Source: an uncultured Pelagibacteraceae bacterium (GTDB lineage Bacteria > Pseudomonadota > Alphaproteobacteria > Pelagibacterales > Pelagibacteraceae). Taken from it: a stretch of DNA of 64,000 nucleotides. Each line of letters begins with the position of its first letter. Position 1 is the first letter of the stretch. A program made the position numbers and the translations under genes. The notes beneath the pieces are model-generated. The model had not been told where the DNA came from and searched no databases. It worked only from the letters and a program-made list of their open reading frames with translations. Positions 19,448-28,845 of the stretch are shown here, piece after piece. The DNA is taken from the NCBI GenBank assembly GCA_902592275.1, contig CACJDW010000005.1:1-64000 (forward strand). Reading direction: 5' to 3'.

Positions 19448-20571
19448 AGCTTAACCCATTTTTTTGATTTGCTAGATTTTTTACATGCATTAATAAATTT
19501 AGCAGTTTCATATCCATCATCTTCATTAGGATAAAAAATTCTTTTTTTTGATTTTAATGATTCAGCAAACTCTCTATAAATATTAGAAAAAGCATCTAAA
19601 TAACCTTCAGGATGTCCAAATTTTATTCTAGAAAATTTTTTTGAAAAACTTGCGTCATGAAATCCCCTTTCTAATATTCTAACAGCTCCCTTTGATGGAT
19701 TAAATTTTAAATAAGTTGGATCATTTTGTACCCATTCTAAACTTCCTTTAGATCCAAAAATTCTTATTCTTAAACCATAAACCCCACCTCTTGCAGTACA
19801 ATTTGTCCAAAACATTCCTTTTGCACCATTATCAAATTCAATTAATACTTTAGCGTTGTTATCCATTTTAACTGTCTTTGATACTTGACTAATATCAGCA
19901 AAAACTTTTTTTGTTTTCAATCCAGACATATAACTTGCAAGATGACAAGCATGAGACCCAAGCTCATTTAAAACCGTAGAGACGCCTACAATTTTTTTAT
20001 CAAGTTTCCAACGAAACATTTTTCTAGAGTTTTTTTTATTTATTATTTTTCCTTCACTCCAGTCTTGAACATACTCAAAATTAATATCTTCTACTTTTCC
20101 AATTTTTCCTTTTTCAATTAATACTTTGGCTTCTCGAACCATTGGGTAAGCCGAATAATTATGTGTTAGAGCATATTTAATTTTTTTATTTTTTTTTATT
20201 TTATTAAATAAACTTTTGGCTTGTTTAAGATCAGCTGCAAAAGGTTTGTCAGAAATAATATGAATGTTTTTATCGATAAACTTTTCAGCAATAATTTGAT
20301 GACTTCCTGGTGGTGTCATTATTGATACAACATCAATTTTATCTTTTCGAAGACTTTCTTTGTTGGCCATCGTTAAATAATTTGAATAACATCTATCTGC
20401 AGTAACACCGATGCTCTTTCCAAACGAAGTTGATTGTTTTGAATTTCTTGAAAAAACTCCAGCTACAATTTCATATTTGTCATCAAACCTAGATGAAATT
20501 CTGTGCACGTGACCAATCCAAGAATTAGGTCCACCTCCAATGATACCTAGTTTTAATTTTTTAGATTTCAT
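19444..20571 (-). CDS. Gfo/Idh/MocA oxidoreductase
   Basis: LGIIGGGPNSWIGHVHRISSR, VSIMTPPGSH, SDKPFAADLKQAK; paralogue of 31326-32477. Confidence 0.87.
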   Translation of the reverse strand: MKSKKLKLGIIGGGPNSWIGHVHRISSRFDDKYEIVAGVFSRNSKQSTSFGKSIGVTADRCYSNYLTMANKESLRKDKIDVVSIMTPPGSHQIIAEKFIDKNIHIISDKPFAADLKQAKSLFNKIKKNKKIKYALTHNYSAYPMVREAKVLIEKGKIGKVEDINFEYVQDWSEGKIINKKNSRKMFRWKLDKKIVGVSTVLNELGSHACHLASYMSGLKTKKVFADISQVSKTVKMDNNAKVLIEFDNGAKGMFWTNCTARGGVYGLRIRIFGSKGSLEWVQNDPTYLKFNPSKGAVRILERGFHDASFSKKFSRIKFGHPEGYLDAFSNIYREFAESLKSKKRIFYPNEDDGYETAKFINACKKSSKSKKWVKL

Positions 20572-20601
20572 TTTTAAAACTTATATATATAAGACTTATT
20601 T

Positions 20602-21504
20602 ATGTCAGTAAAATTAGGAATAGCACCGATTGCATGGAGTAATGATGACATGCCAGAACTAGGAGGTGATACTTCTTTAGAACAATGCTTGTCTGAAGCA
20701 AGTCAGGCAGGTTTTATTGGAATTGAGTCTGGAGGAAAATTTCCCAAAACATCCGAAGAGTTAATTCCTAAATTAAAAGAGTTTAATTTAAATCTTTGCT
20801 CAGGTTGGTATGGAGCAAATTTAAGAAAAAATAGCATTACAGAGGAAAAAAATTTAATTCAAGATCAGCTAAAATTATTTAAAGATTGCAACTCACCTTG
20901 TATGGTTTTTGCTGAGGTTTCAGGTTCAATTCAAGGAGATCCAAACAGAAGACTTTCTACAAGACCAAAAATGGATCTTGATGAAGCTAAAAAATACTAT
21001 TCAAAAATTTCTGAAATGGGAAAATATTTAGAAGATGAAGGAATGCCTCTTGCTTACCATCATCACATGGGAACTGTTATAGAAACTGAGGAAGATACCA
21101 TAAGATTGTTAGAAAATACCGATGATAGTGTTAAACTTACTTTAGATACTGGCCATATGTTATTTGCTCAGGGTAATTCTCTAAAAATTTTAAAAGATTT
21201 CAGTGAAAGACTTATTCATATGCACTGCAAAGATATTAGAAAAGATGTTTTAGAAAAATCTTTGAAGGAAGATTTAAGTTTTAGAGGAGCATTTTTAGAA
21301 GGTGCTTTTACAGTGCCTGGAGATGGTTGTATTGATTACAAACCATTATTTGATGTATTAAAAGAAAAAAAATATTCAGGCTGGTTGGTAGTTGAAGCTG
21401 AGCAAGATCCAGCAAAAGCCAATCCTTTTGAATATGCAAAGATTGGTTATAAATATTTAACTCAAACCTTAAATAGTAGCAATATAGAGATATATAAAAA
21501 TTGA
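20602..21504 (+). CDS. iolE: Inosose dehydratase-like sugar-phosphate isomerase/epimerase family TIM barrel
   Basis: VKLGIAPIAWSNDDMPELGGDTSLEQCLSEASQAGFIGIESGGKFP, LAYHHHMGTVIET, LTLDTGHM. Confidence 0.8.
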   Translation: MSVKLGIAPIAWSNDDMPELGGDTSLEQCLSEASQAGFIGIESGGKFPKTSEELIPKLKEFNLNLCSGWYGANLRKNSITEEKNLIQDQLKLFKDCNSPCMVFAEVSGSIQGDPNRRLSTRPKMDLDEAKKYYSKISEMGKYLEDEGMPLAYHHHMGTVIETEEDTIRLLENTDDSVKLTLDTGHMLFAQGNSLKILKDFSERLIHMHCKDIRKDVLEKSLKEDLSFRGAFLEGAFTVPGDGCIDYKPLFDVLKEKKYSGWLVVEAEQDPAKANPFEYAKIGYKYLTQTLNSSNIEIYKN

Positions 21505-22005
21505 TTATCTATAAATAGAAGTAAGTTCGTTGTTTCCTGCTGCAACACAAGGAGATTTGAAACAAGTACCAACAATCCATTCAGAACCAGGATCAGGTAA
21601 AAAATTTGAGGACATAACAAAGATCACTCCCATTTCAACTGCTTGACCAGCTTTACCTTCAGCTTTTATTCTTGGATCTGGATCAGTTTTTACTTTTGAG
21701 TCATCAGAAAATGGATTTTCTATTTTTAGATTTTCATTGATATAATTGACAACTTTATCAGCTATCCATTCACCATTACATGGATCACCCCAAACAGTGA
21801 ATTTACCTTCATCGTTGTTTCCACATTTATTAATTTCATCATTAATTAGATCAACGACTTTATTGTGATTTTCTTTTACTAAATTTGCTTTAGCTTCAAC
21901 TGCTGGCCTTGTACTTGCTGTCCAAATTAACATTCCAACTACAAAAATTGCTGATGCAGATACTAAAAACTCTAAAAAACCAAAATTCTTGAAATTAATT
22001 TTCAT
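21505..22005 (-). CDS. Hypothetical membrane-anchored protein
   Basis: 166 aa with one N-terminal TM segment and four cysteines in the predicted extracytoplasmic part; abuts 22006 gene. Confidence 0.65.
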   Translation of the reverse strand: MKINFKNFGFLEFLVSASAIFVVGMLIWTASTRPAVEAKANLVKENHNKVVDLINDEINKCGNNDEGKFTVWGDPCNGEWIADKVVNYINENLKIENPFSDDSKVKTDPDPRIKAEGKAGQAVEMGVIFVMSSNFLPDPGSEWIVGTCFKSPCVAAGNNELTSIYR

Positions 22006-22971
22006 TTATAATTTTACAGTCTTTGATTTTTCCAACTTTTTATCAAAAAAATCAATAATATTTTGAATAGTTTCTTTTCCCATTCTTGTCATGCATTCCT
22101 CAGTGAATGCAGCAGTGTGTGGGCTCAAAAACACTTTATTATTTTTAAGCAAAGGATTGTTTGGATCAGGTGGCTCAATTTCAAAAACATCTAAACCAGC
22201 TCCAAGAATTAAATTTTCATTTAAAGCTTTATCTAGATCAATTTCATTTATAACTCCACCTCTTGCAGCATTAATTATAATGCAATTTTTTTTCATATTT
22301 TTTAGTAAATCATAATTGATAATATTTTTAGTTTTTTCATTAAGTGGCACATGAAGAGATATTGCGTCCATGTCTTTTGAGGTTTCCTCTAAATTATCGA
22401 CTTTTATACCGCCATGCTTTTCAATCATTTCTTTAGATACAAATGGATCATAAACAAAAACTTTCATTTCAAATCCATGACATCTTTTTATCAAAGCTTG
22501 TCCAATACGACCAAACCCAGCAATCAATATATTTTTATTCCACAATTCAACTGTTTTGGGCAATTTATTTCGATCATTGAATTTGCCGCTTTTAACAGTT
22601 TCATCATACATATTTCCTTTTTTAGAAATATTTAGCAGCATAAACATCACATGTTCAGCTACTGCTACTGCATTTGCAGTTGCTGTAATCGCAAGAGTGA
22701 TATTATTTTTTTTAGTACTCTCTAAGTCTATATTGTCATAACCAACACCATGTCTTGAAATAATTTTTAATTTAGTTGAACCTTCTATAACTTCACCAGT
22801 AAGTTTTGCAGTCCTGATAGAAATACCATCACAATCCTTTATCTTGGATTTTAAAAATTCATTATCTGTATTTTCTACTATTTCAAATTCATAATCAGAA
22901 TTATCTTCTAATAATTTTATTCCCGCAGTGTGAATAGGCTGAATAATTAAAATTTTTTTTTTACTACTCAT
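22006..22971 (-). CDS. D-isomer 2-hydroxyacid dehydrogenase (SerA-like)
   Basis: ISRHGVGYDNIDL, IAGFGRIGQALIKR, NAARGGVINEIDL, SPHTAAFTEE. Confidence 0.9.
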   Translation of the reverse strand: MSSKKKILIIQPIHTAGIKLLEDNSDYEFEIVENTDNEFLKSKIKDCDGISIRTAKLTGEVIEGSTKLKIISRHGVGYDNIDLESTKKNNITLAITATANAVAVAEHVMFMLLNISKKGNMYDETVKSGKFNDRNKLPKTVELWNKNILIAGFGRIGQALIKRCHGFEMKVFVYDPFVSKEMIEKHGGIKVDNLEETSKDMDAISLHVPLNEKTKNIINYDLLKNMKKNCIIINAARGGVINEIDLDKALNENLILGAGLDVFEIEPPDPNNPLLKNNKVFLSPHTAAFTEECMTRMGKETIQNIIDFFDKKLEKSKTVKL

Positions 22972-23030
22972 AGTTAAGTTTTAATAAGGACTTTCTAATA
23001 CGAAAATTAATTAAAAATGTAAATTACTTT

Positions 23031-24023
23031 TTACATGCCCCATCGCATAGCTGCAGTATGTACAGGTGCATCCCAATTTTTTAAAATTTCTTCATCACAT
23101 TTTAGGAGTGTTATAGATGCTCCTTGCATTTCAAGTGATGTACAATAATTACCAACTAAACTTCTTGTGATTTCAATACCTTTAGATTTTAAAATTTCAC
23201 AAGCATCATCGTATACTAAATATAATTCAGTAAGAGGAGTTCCGCCCATACCATTTACAAATAGAAGAGTCTTTTCATTTTTTTGTGGTTTTAAATCATC
23301 AAGTATAGCTTCCAACATATTATTGACTATTGTTTTTGATGTTTGAATTTTTTCTCTCTTTCTTCCAGGTTCACCGTGTATACCTACTCCAAATTCCATT
23401 TCATCATTTCCAATATCAAAAGTTGGTTTTCCTGCAGCAGGAACTGTGCAACTAGTAAAAGCAACACCCATAGTTCCTGAGTTTTTATTTACTTTTTCAC
23501 CAAGTTTTTTACATTCTTCTAAAGAACCTCCATTCTCAGCAAGCGATCCAACAATCTTTTCGACCAAAACTGTTGCAGCCACACCTCTTCTACCAGTTGT
23601 GAACGTAGAGTCTTCAACAGCGACATCGTCATTAGTAATGATGCTATCATTTTTACCTGAGTACATTTCTGCACCCATTTGAAAATTCATAATATCTCCA
23701 GAATAATTTTTAACTATGAACAAAACACCAGCTCCACTATCCACATGTTCAGCAGCAGCTTGCATTTGATCTGGAGTGGGTGCAGAAAAAACAAAACCTG
23801 GACATGCTGCATCTAGCATTCCATGACCAACAAAACCACCGTGCATCGGTTCATGTCCACTTCCTCCACCTGAAATTAAAGATACTTTTCCTTCTTTAGT
23901 TTTTGTCTTTCTAGAAATGAAGTTTGGCTCAAAATTTACTTTAATTATATCGCTATGCGCTTTACCAAATCCATTAAGACTTTCTTTTAAAAAATCATCA
24001 ACATTATTTATAAATTTTTTCAT
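23031..24023 (-). CDS. dhaK: Dihydroxyacetone kinase subunit DhaK-like
   Basis: SGGGSGHEPMHGGFVG, PGFVFSAPTPDQM, GVGIHGEPGRKRE containing the substrate-linking His region. Confidence 0.92.
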   Translation of the reverse strand: MKKFINNVDDFLKESLNGFGKAHSDIIKVNFEPNFISRKTKTKEGKVSLISGGGSGHEPMHGGFVGHGMLDAACPGFVFSAPTPDQMQAAAEHVDSGAGVLFIVKNYSGDIMNFQMGAEMYSGKNDSIITNDDVAVEDSTFTTGRRGVAATVLVEKIVGSLAENGGSLEECKKLGEKVNKNSGTMGVAFTSCTVPAAGKPTFDIGNDEMEFGVGIHGEPGRKREKIQTSKTIVNNMLEAILDDLKPQKNEKTLLFVNGMGGTPLTELYLVYDDACEILKSKGIEITRSLVGNYCTSLEMQGASITLLKCDEEILKNWDAPVHTAAMRWGM

Positions 24024-24031
24024 ATTTCCTC

Positions 24032-24661
24032 CTATTTATTAATTAGTGATTTGCATATTGTATCGATTATAAGTTGTGAAGAACGAGCTCCTGGATCTAT
24101 ATGACCTTTGGCACGTTCTCCTAAAAATGAAGCTCTACCTTTGGTAGCAAGCATGTCTTTTGTTGCTAACATTCTATCTTCAGCAATTTTTGTTATCTCA
24201 CTTAACCCTTCTTTCATATCCGTATTACCACTTTTTAATTCATTAAGTTTTTCTGATACTGGAATTAAAACATCCATCATTGTTTTTTCTCCAACATCTG
24301 CTTTTCCTCTTTCCTTCATTGCATTAATTCCCGTAATAACCATTTCACATGCTTTTTTAAAATCTATATCTTTATCTAGATCTGGTGTTTTAGCCATAGA
24401 CATAAAGAAAGTTCCAAACAAAGCTCCAGAAGAGCCACCAATACCTGACAAGACTTTCATAGCAATCATATTTAAACCTTTTTGTAAGGGTAGGTTTTTA
24501 ATATCATCTTCAAGCTCAACTACTAACTTAAGACCTCTTTGCACATTAAATATATGATCCCCATCTCCAATATTTTGATCTAGTGCTTCAATTTCTGCTG
24601 CATTTTGATCAATAACTATTTGAATATTTTTTGCTTGAGAAATTAAAAAATTAACGCTCAT
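24032..24661 (-). CDS. dhaL: Dihydroxyacetone kinase subunit DhaL-like
   Basis: LDQNIGDGDHIFNVQRG, GGSSGALFGTFF, ERAKGHIDPGARSSQLI; start taken at MSVNFL (ORF track begins at 24685). Confidence 0.9.
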   Translation of the reverse strand: MSVNFLISQAKNIQIVIDQNAAEIEALDQNIGDGDHIFNVQRGLKLVVELEDDIKNLPLQKGLNMIAMKVLSGIGGSSGALFGTFFMSMAKTPDLDKDIDFKKACEMVITGINAMKERGKADVGEKTMMDVLIPVSEKLNELKSGNTDMKEGLSEITKIAEDRMLATKDMLATKGRASFLGERAKGHIDPGARSSQLIIDTICKSLINK

Positions 24662-25661
24662 GTATCCTTTGGTCTCCGTTATCAAATTTTAAAACTTTAT
24701 TCGTATTAATGTCAAAATTAATTTTTTCATTAATTGATGACTTATAGCTACCCTGAATTGAAGCTAATATTTCATTGTCTTGAAAATTAATAGCTACCAC
24801 GGTCTCTGAACCTAAATTTTCTATAGAGATAACCTTTCCTTCGTATGGTCCATCACCTAACTCTATATTTTCTGGTCTAAGTCCAATTTTTGGTATGTTG
24901 TTATCTAGTTTAAATAAAGAACCAGGTAAAATATTTATTTTTGGTGAACCCAATCTTTGGGATACATAAATTGAATTTGGATTTTCATAAATTTCTTCAG
25001 GAGTTCCAATTTGAACAATTTTGCCTTCTTTTAAAACTCCAATTTTATCTGCCAATGTTGTTGCTTCAGCCTGATCATGTGTAACATACAATATAGTAGC
25101 ATTTAGATTTAATTGAATATTTTTTAATTCAACTCTTAGAGTTTCTCTTAGTTTAGCATCTAATGAGGAAAGTGGCTCATCCATTAAATAAATATTTGGT
25201 TCACGAACTAGAGCTCTACCAATAGCTACCCTTTGCATTTCTCCACCAGAAAGTTCAGTTGCTTTATTTTTTAATTTGTTTGTAATTTTGAGCATTTCAG
25301 CAATTTTCTCTACTTTATTTTTTATTTCTTCATCAGGAAGTTTTCTCATTGGAGACCTCAAAGGAAAAGCAAGATTTTCATAAACAGTATAATGAGGATA
25401 AAGAGAGTATTGTTGAAAAACAAAAGACACATCTCTTGAAGCAGGTTGATCATGAGTTATATTTTCATCATTGAATAATACATCGCCAGAATCAATTTTT
25501 TCTAAACCAGCTATACATCTAAGTGTTGTAGTTTTTCCGGCACCAGATGGACCCAGTAATACAAAAAATTGACCATCTTCAATTGTAAGATTTATATCCT
25601 CCAAAGCTTTAATTTTTTTATTATAAGTTTTAAATAATTTTTTTAATTCTACTTTTGCCAT
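24651..25661 (-). CDS. ABC transporter ATP-binding protein (MalK/GlpT-like)
   Basis: LLGPSGAGKTTTLRCIAG, LSGGEMQRVAIGRALVREPNIYLMDEPLSSLD. Confidence 0.92.
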   Translation of the reverse strand: MAKVELKKLFKTYNKKIKALEDINLTIEDGQFFVLLGPSGAGKTTTLRCIAGLEKIDSGDVLFNDENITHDQPASRDVSFVFQQYSLYPHYTVYENLAFPLRSPMRKLPDEEIKNKVEKIAEMLKITNKLKNKATELSGGEMQRVAIGRALVREPNIYLMDEPLSSLDAKLRETLRVELKNIQLNLNATILYVTHDQAEATTLADKIGVLKEGKIVQIGTPEEIYENPNSIYVSQRLGSPKINILPGSLFKLDNNIPKIGLRPENIELGDGPYEGKVISIENLGSETVVAINFQDNEILASIQGSYKSSINEKINFDINTNKVLKFDNGDQRIHER

Positions 25662-26743
25662 TATTTTATAAACTCACTATTTAAAGATTTGTCCGTCTGA
25701 CCGTCAAAAATAATAATGTTATTATTTAAAGGTTTAACCTGCACATTTTCATTCAATTTAACGTTAATAGAAATATCTGTTTTAACTTTAATTTCACCCA
25801 AACTTGTTTTAACTGTAATTATTTTTCTTGATCCTAAATACTCTACTCCAAAAACTGAACCTTTTAGACCTTCATTATTGTTTAGAGTTAAATTTTCTGG
25901 ACGAATACCAAAGAAATTTTTACTTCCTTTTGATTCCTCAAGCTGTTTGGGAATATCAAATTTAGCTCCTTCTATATTTACAAATGATTGATCTTTAGAA
26001 ATTCCCTCATTAACTTCAAAAAAGTTCATACCTGGAGATCCTATAAATGAGGCCACAAATTTAGTTTTAGGTTTATTGTAAATAATATTAGGCTCATCAG
26101 CTTGTAATATTTCACCACCATCCATAACTGCAATTCGGTCAGCTAATGACATTGCTTCTAACTGATCATGAGTTACATAAACTGTAGTTGCTCCAATATC
26201 TAAATGTAGTTTTTTTAATTCTAGACACATTAATTCTCTAAATTCAGCATCTAAAGTTCCCAATGGCTCGTCCATCAAAAATGCTTTTGGTCTTCTAACT
26301 AGTGCTCTACCTAAAGCTACCCGCTGTCTATCACCTCCCGAAAGAGAGGAAATGTTAGAATTTAAAATGTGATCAATTCTTAAAAGTTTTGCTGCTTCTT
26401 CAACTCGATTTTTGATATCACTTTTTTTATAACCCTGCATTTTTAGAGGAAATGATAAGTTGCTTCTTACATTCATGTGTGGATAGAGGGCAAATAATTG
26501 AAAAACAAAAGCTATATCTCTTTCTGATGCTCTTAACATTCCTACTTCTTCATCTCCAAGATATATCTCACCAGATGTAGGTAATTCTAATCCTGCAATC
26601 ATTCGAAGTGTTGTAGTCTTTCCACAACCAGATGGTCCAAGTAAAACAAAGAACTCTTTATCATTAATCGTTAAATTAGAATTTTTAACTGCAGTAAAAT
26701 CGCCAAATGATTTTTGTAAATTTACTATTTTAATTTGAGACAT
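25661..26743 (-). CDS. ABC transporter ATP-binding protein (MalK/GlpS-like)
   Basis: LLGPSGCGKTTTLRMIAG, LSGGDRQRVALGRALVRRPKAFLMDEPLGTLD. Confidence 0.92.
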   Translation of the reverse strand: MSQIKIVNLQKSFGDFTAVKNSNLTINDKEFFVLLGPSGCGKTTTLRMIAGLELPTSGEIYLGDEEVGMLRASERDIAFVFQLFALYPHMNVRSNLSFPLKMQGYKKSDIKNRVEEAAKLLRIDHILNSNISSLSGGDRQRVALGRALVRRPKAFLMDEPLGTLDAEFRELMCLELKKLHLDIGATTVYVTHDQLEAMSLADRIAVMDGGEILQADEPNIIYNKPKTKFVASFIGSPGMNFFEVNEGISKDQSFVNIEGAKFDIPKQLEESKGSKNFFGIRPENLTLNNNEGLKGSVFGVEYLGSRKIITVKTSLGEIKVKTDISINVKLNENVQVKPLNNNIIIFDGQTDKSLNSEFIK

Positions 26744-26744
26744 A

Positions 26745-26936
26745 TTAATCCGGAAAGTGGCTTGTGATTATGAAACCTATAGTTCCTACTAAAATTACAA
26801 TAAAAGAGTAAGTAAACATCCACATTGCAAACGGTTGTAACAACATGAAAACTCCAATTAAAATTAGTATCGTCGATAAGTTTTCCCAGTAAACTCTTCT
26901 AAATATTTTTCGCATTAATGACTTTTCTTCTTGCAT
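26745..26936 (-). CDS. Small DUF2160-like membrane protein of the polyol ABC operon
   Basis: MQEEKSLMRKIFRRVYWENLSTILILIGVFMLLQPFAMWMFTYSFIVILVGTIGFIITSHFPD; start at TAATG overlap with upstream permease, not at the ORF-track start. Confidence 0.65.
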   Translation of the reverse strand: MQEEKSLMRKIFRRVYWENLSTILILIGVFMLLQPFAMWMFTYSFIVILVGTIGFIITSHFPD

Positions 26937-27880
26937 TATTTTCTTACTGCTCCAAAGGTAATACCTCTTAAAAGATGTTTTCTTAAAATTATTGTAAAAA
27001 TCATTACCGGTAATAGAAATAAAGTTGTTCCTGCCCCAATTGCTGGCCAATCAAGACCACCTTCACCAATGATTGTAGGGATAAATGGTGGAGCTGTTTG
27101 TGCATTGAATTGAGTTAGTAAAACAGCAAAAGCGTATTCATTCCATGAAAAAATCATACAAAAGATTGCAGTTGCGGCTATACCAGTCATTGCTTGCGGA
27201 AGAACAACTTTAAAGAAAGCTTGAAGTCTAGAATATCCATCGATCATAGCTGCTTCTTCATATTCTTTAGGAATTTCATCCATAAATCCTTTTAATAACC
27301 ATACTGCTAAACTTAAGTTTACAACGGTATACAATATGATCATTCCAAGGTGAGTATCCCCAAGACCTAATTTTCTGTACATAATAAATATAGGAACTGC
27401 CACTGCTATAGGGGGAAACATCCTGGTCGAAAGAATAAAAAATAACAAATCATCTTTTAAAGGAACCCTAAACCTTGAAAACGCATATGCAGCCAATGCT
27501 CCTAAAAATACAGATGCAAAAGTTGAACCAAATCCAATTATCATAGAATTTGAGTATCTACCTAAAAATTTAGATGGTCCTGTTATAACCATCTCTCTGC
27601 TTCTAACTAGTTCCTCATACCAATTTTCTGGGGGAGGTAGTGAATCAAGATATTCTTGTGATTGTCTTGACCTATTAGTAAATAAGTTAACATATCCCTC
27701 TAGTGATGGTTCAAACAAAACTTCGGGTGGATACGAAATAGCACTATCAACGTTTTTGAAACTTGTCATCACCATCCAAGATATTGGTATCAAAGTAATT
27801 ACAGCGTATACTATGATAATAGCAGCAGCCATTTTTTTTGAAAAAGACGAAGGTTCCAAATATGATCTAGAAGTATCCAT
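26936..27880 (-). CDS. ABC transporter permease (MalG/GlpQ-like)
   Basis: EEAAMIDGYSRLQAFFKVVLPQAMTGI EAA loop. Confidence 0.9.
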   Translation of the reverse strand: MDTSRSYLEPSSFSKKMAAAIIIVYAVITLIPISWMVMTSFKNVDSAISYPPEVLFEPSLEGYVNLFTNRSRQSQEYLDSLPPPENWYEELVRSREMVITGPSKFLGRYSNSMIIGFGSTFASVFLGALAAYAFSRFRVPLKDDLLFFILSTRMFPPIAVAVPIFIMYRKLGLGDTHLGMIILYTVVNLSLAVWLLKGFMDEIPKEYEEAAMIDGYSRLQAFFKVVLPQAMTGIAATAIFCMIFSWNEYAFAVLLTQFNAQTAPPFIPTIIGEGGLDWPAIGAGTTLFLLPVMIFTIILRKHLLRGITFGAVRK

Positions 27881-28779
27881 CAGCGTTCCTTTATTTTATT
27901 CATTACTTTTACGTAGACATTTCCGAAACCAAATATGGTAACAAAAAGAATAACAGCAAATGCTGAGCTGTAACCTGTTTTCCATTTTTCAAACGCTTCT
28001 CTTTTCAAGTTAATTGAAGCAAGCTCTGTTGCAGAGCCAGGACCACCAGAGGTTAGCTCAACAACCATGTCAAACATTTTGAAATTCTCAATCCCTCTAA
28101 AAAGCAGAGCTAATAATAAAAATGGCAAAACGGAAGGCAAGGTAATATATATAAATTGCTGCCATTTACTTGCTCTATCAACCTCTGCAGCTTCATATAA
28201 ATAATTTGGAACAGATCTTAGACCTGCTAAGCAAATTAACATTGTAAAAGGTGTCCACATCCATGTATCAACAATAACAATAGCCCAAGGAGCAAGCGTA
28301 CTTGAACCAATCATGTCAAAGCTTCCTAAATCATAGAAAAAATTAACCACGTAATTAAATAGACCTACTTGAGGATTATAAAGATAAGTCCAAAATACTC
28401 CTACTACTGCAGGTGATAACATCATAGGTAAAACAATTAATGTGGTTAATAGTTCATTACCTTTAAATTTCCTATTAAGAAGTAAAGCTAAACCTAAACC
28501 TATGATTGCTTGGAGCAATAAAGTCCAAAACATAAAGCTTGCTGTAACTTGCATTTTTTCCCATATCGCTTCTTTATTAAGAACTTTAATATAATTTTTT
28601 AAACCAACAAATTGAGGTTCTCTTCCAATTTTATTTGCGTAAAAATTTGTAAAAGACATTTTGATTGCATAAACCAATGGATAAATATTTATAGCCAGTA
28701 GCAGAAGTACAGTTGGTCCAATAAAAAGCCAACCTACAGCTTTATCAGAAAGTCCCTTGAATTTTTTTTTAACGCTCAT
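27880..28779 (-). CDS. ABC transporter permease (MalF/GlpP-like)
   Basis: EAAEVDRASKWQQFIYITLPSVLP EAA loop, LVYAIKMSFTNF. Confidence 0.9.
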   Translation of the reverse strand: MSVKKKFKGLSDKAVGWLFIGPTVLLLLAINIYPLVYAIKMSFTNFYANKIGREPQFVGLKNYIKVLNKEAIWEKMQVTASFMFWTLLLQAIIGLGLALLLNRKFKGNELLTTLIVLPMMLSPAVVGVFWTYLYNPQVGLFNYVVNFFYDLGSFDMIGSSTLAPWAIVIVDTWMWTPFTMLICLAGLRSVPNYLYEAAEVDRASKWQQFIYITLPSVLPFLLLALLFRGIENFKMFDMVVELTSGGPGSATELASINLKREAFEKWKTGYSSAFAVILFVTIFGFGNVYVKVMNKIKER

Positions 28780-28795
28780 ATGAATTTTTTAATAA

Positions 28796-28825
28796 AAAAA
28801 GGGGAGGTTTAACCCCCCCTAATTT
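28796..28825 (-). terminator. Intrinsic terminator-like hairpin between SBP and permease genes
   Basis: Minus strand AGGGGGGGTTAAACCTCCCCTTTTTTT. Confidence 0.75.
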
Positions 28826-28845
28826 TAATTTCTTAACTATTAATG

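Noticed and set aside
24108-24557. 149-aa plus-strand ORF
   Set aside because: Fully antisense to well-supported dhaL; composition reflects the complementary strand, no recognisable domain
26937-27050. Upstream extension of the small membrane ORF (MASNWGRNN...)
   Set aside because: Overlaps the upstream permease by over 100 nt out of frame; the TAATG-coupled ATG at 26936 is the more plausible start
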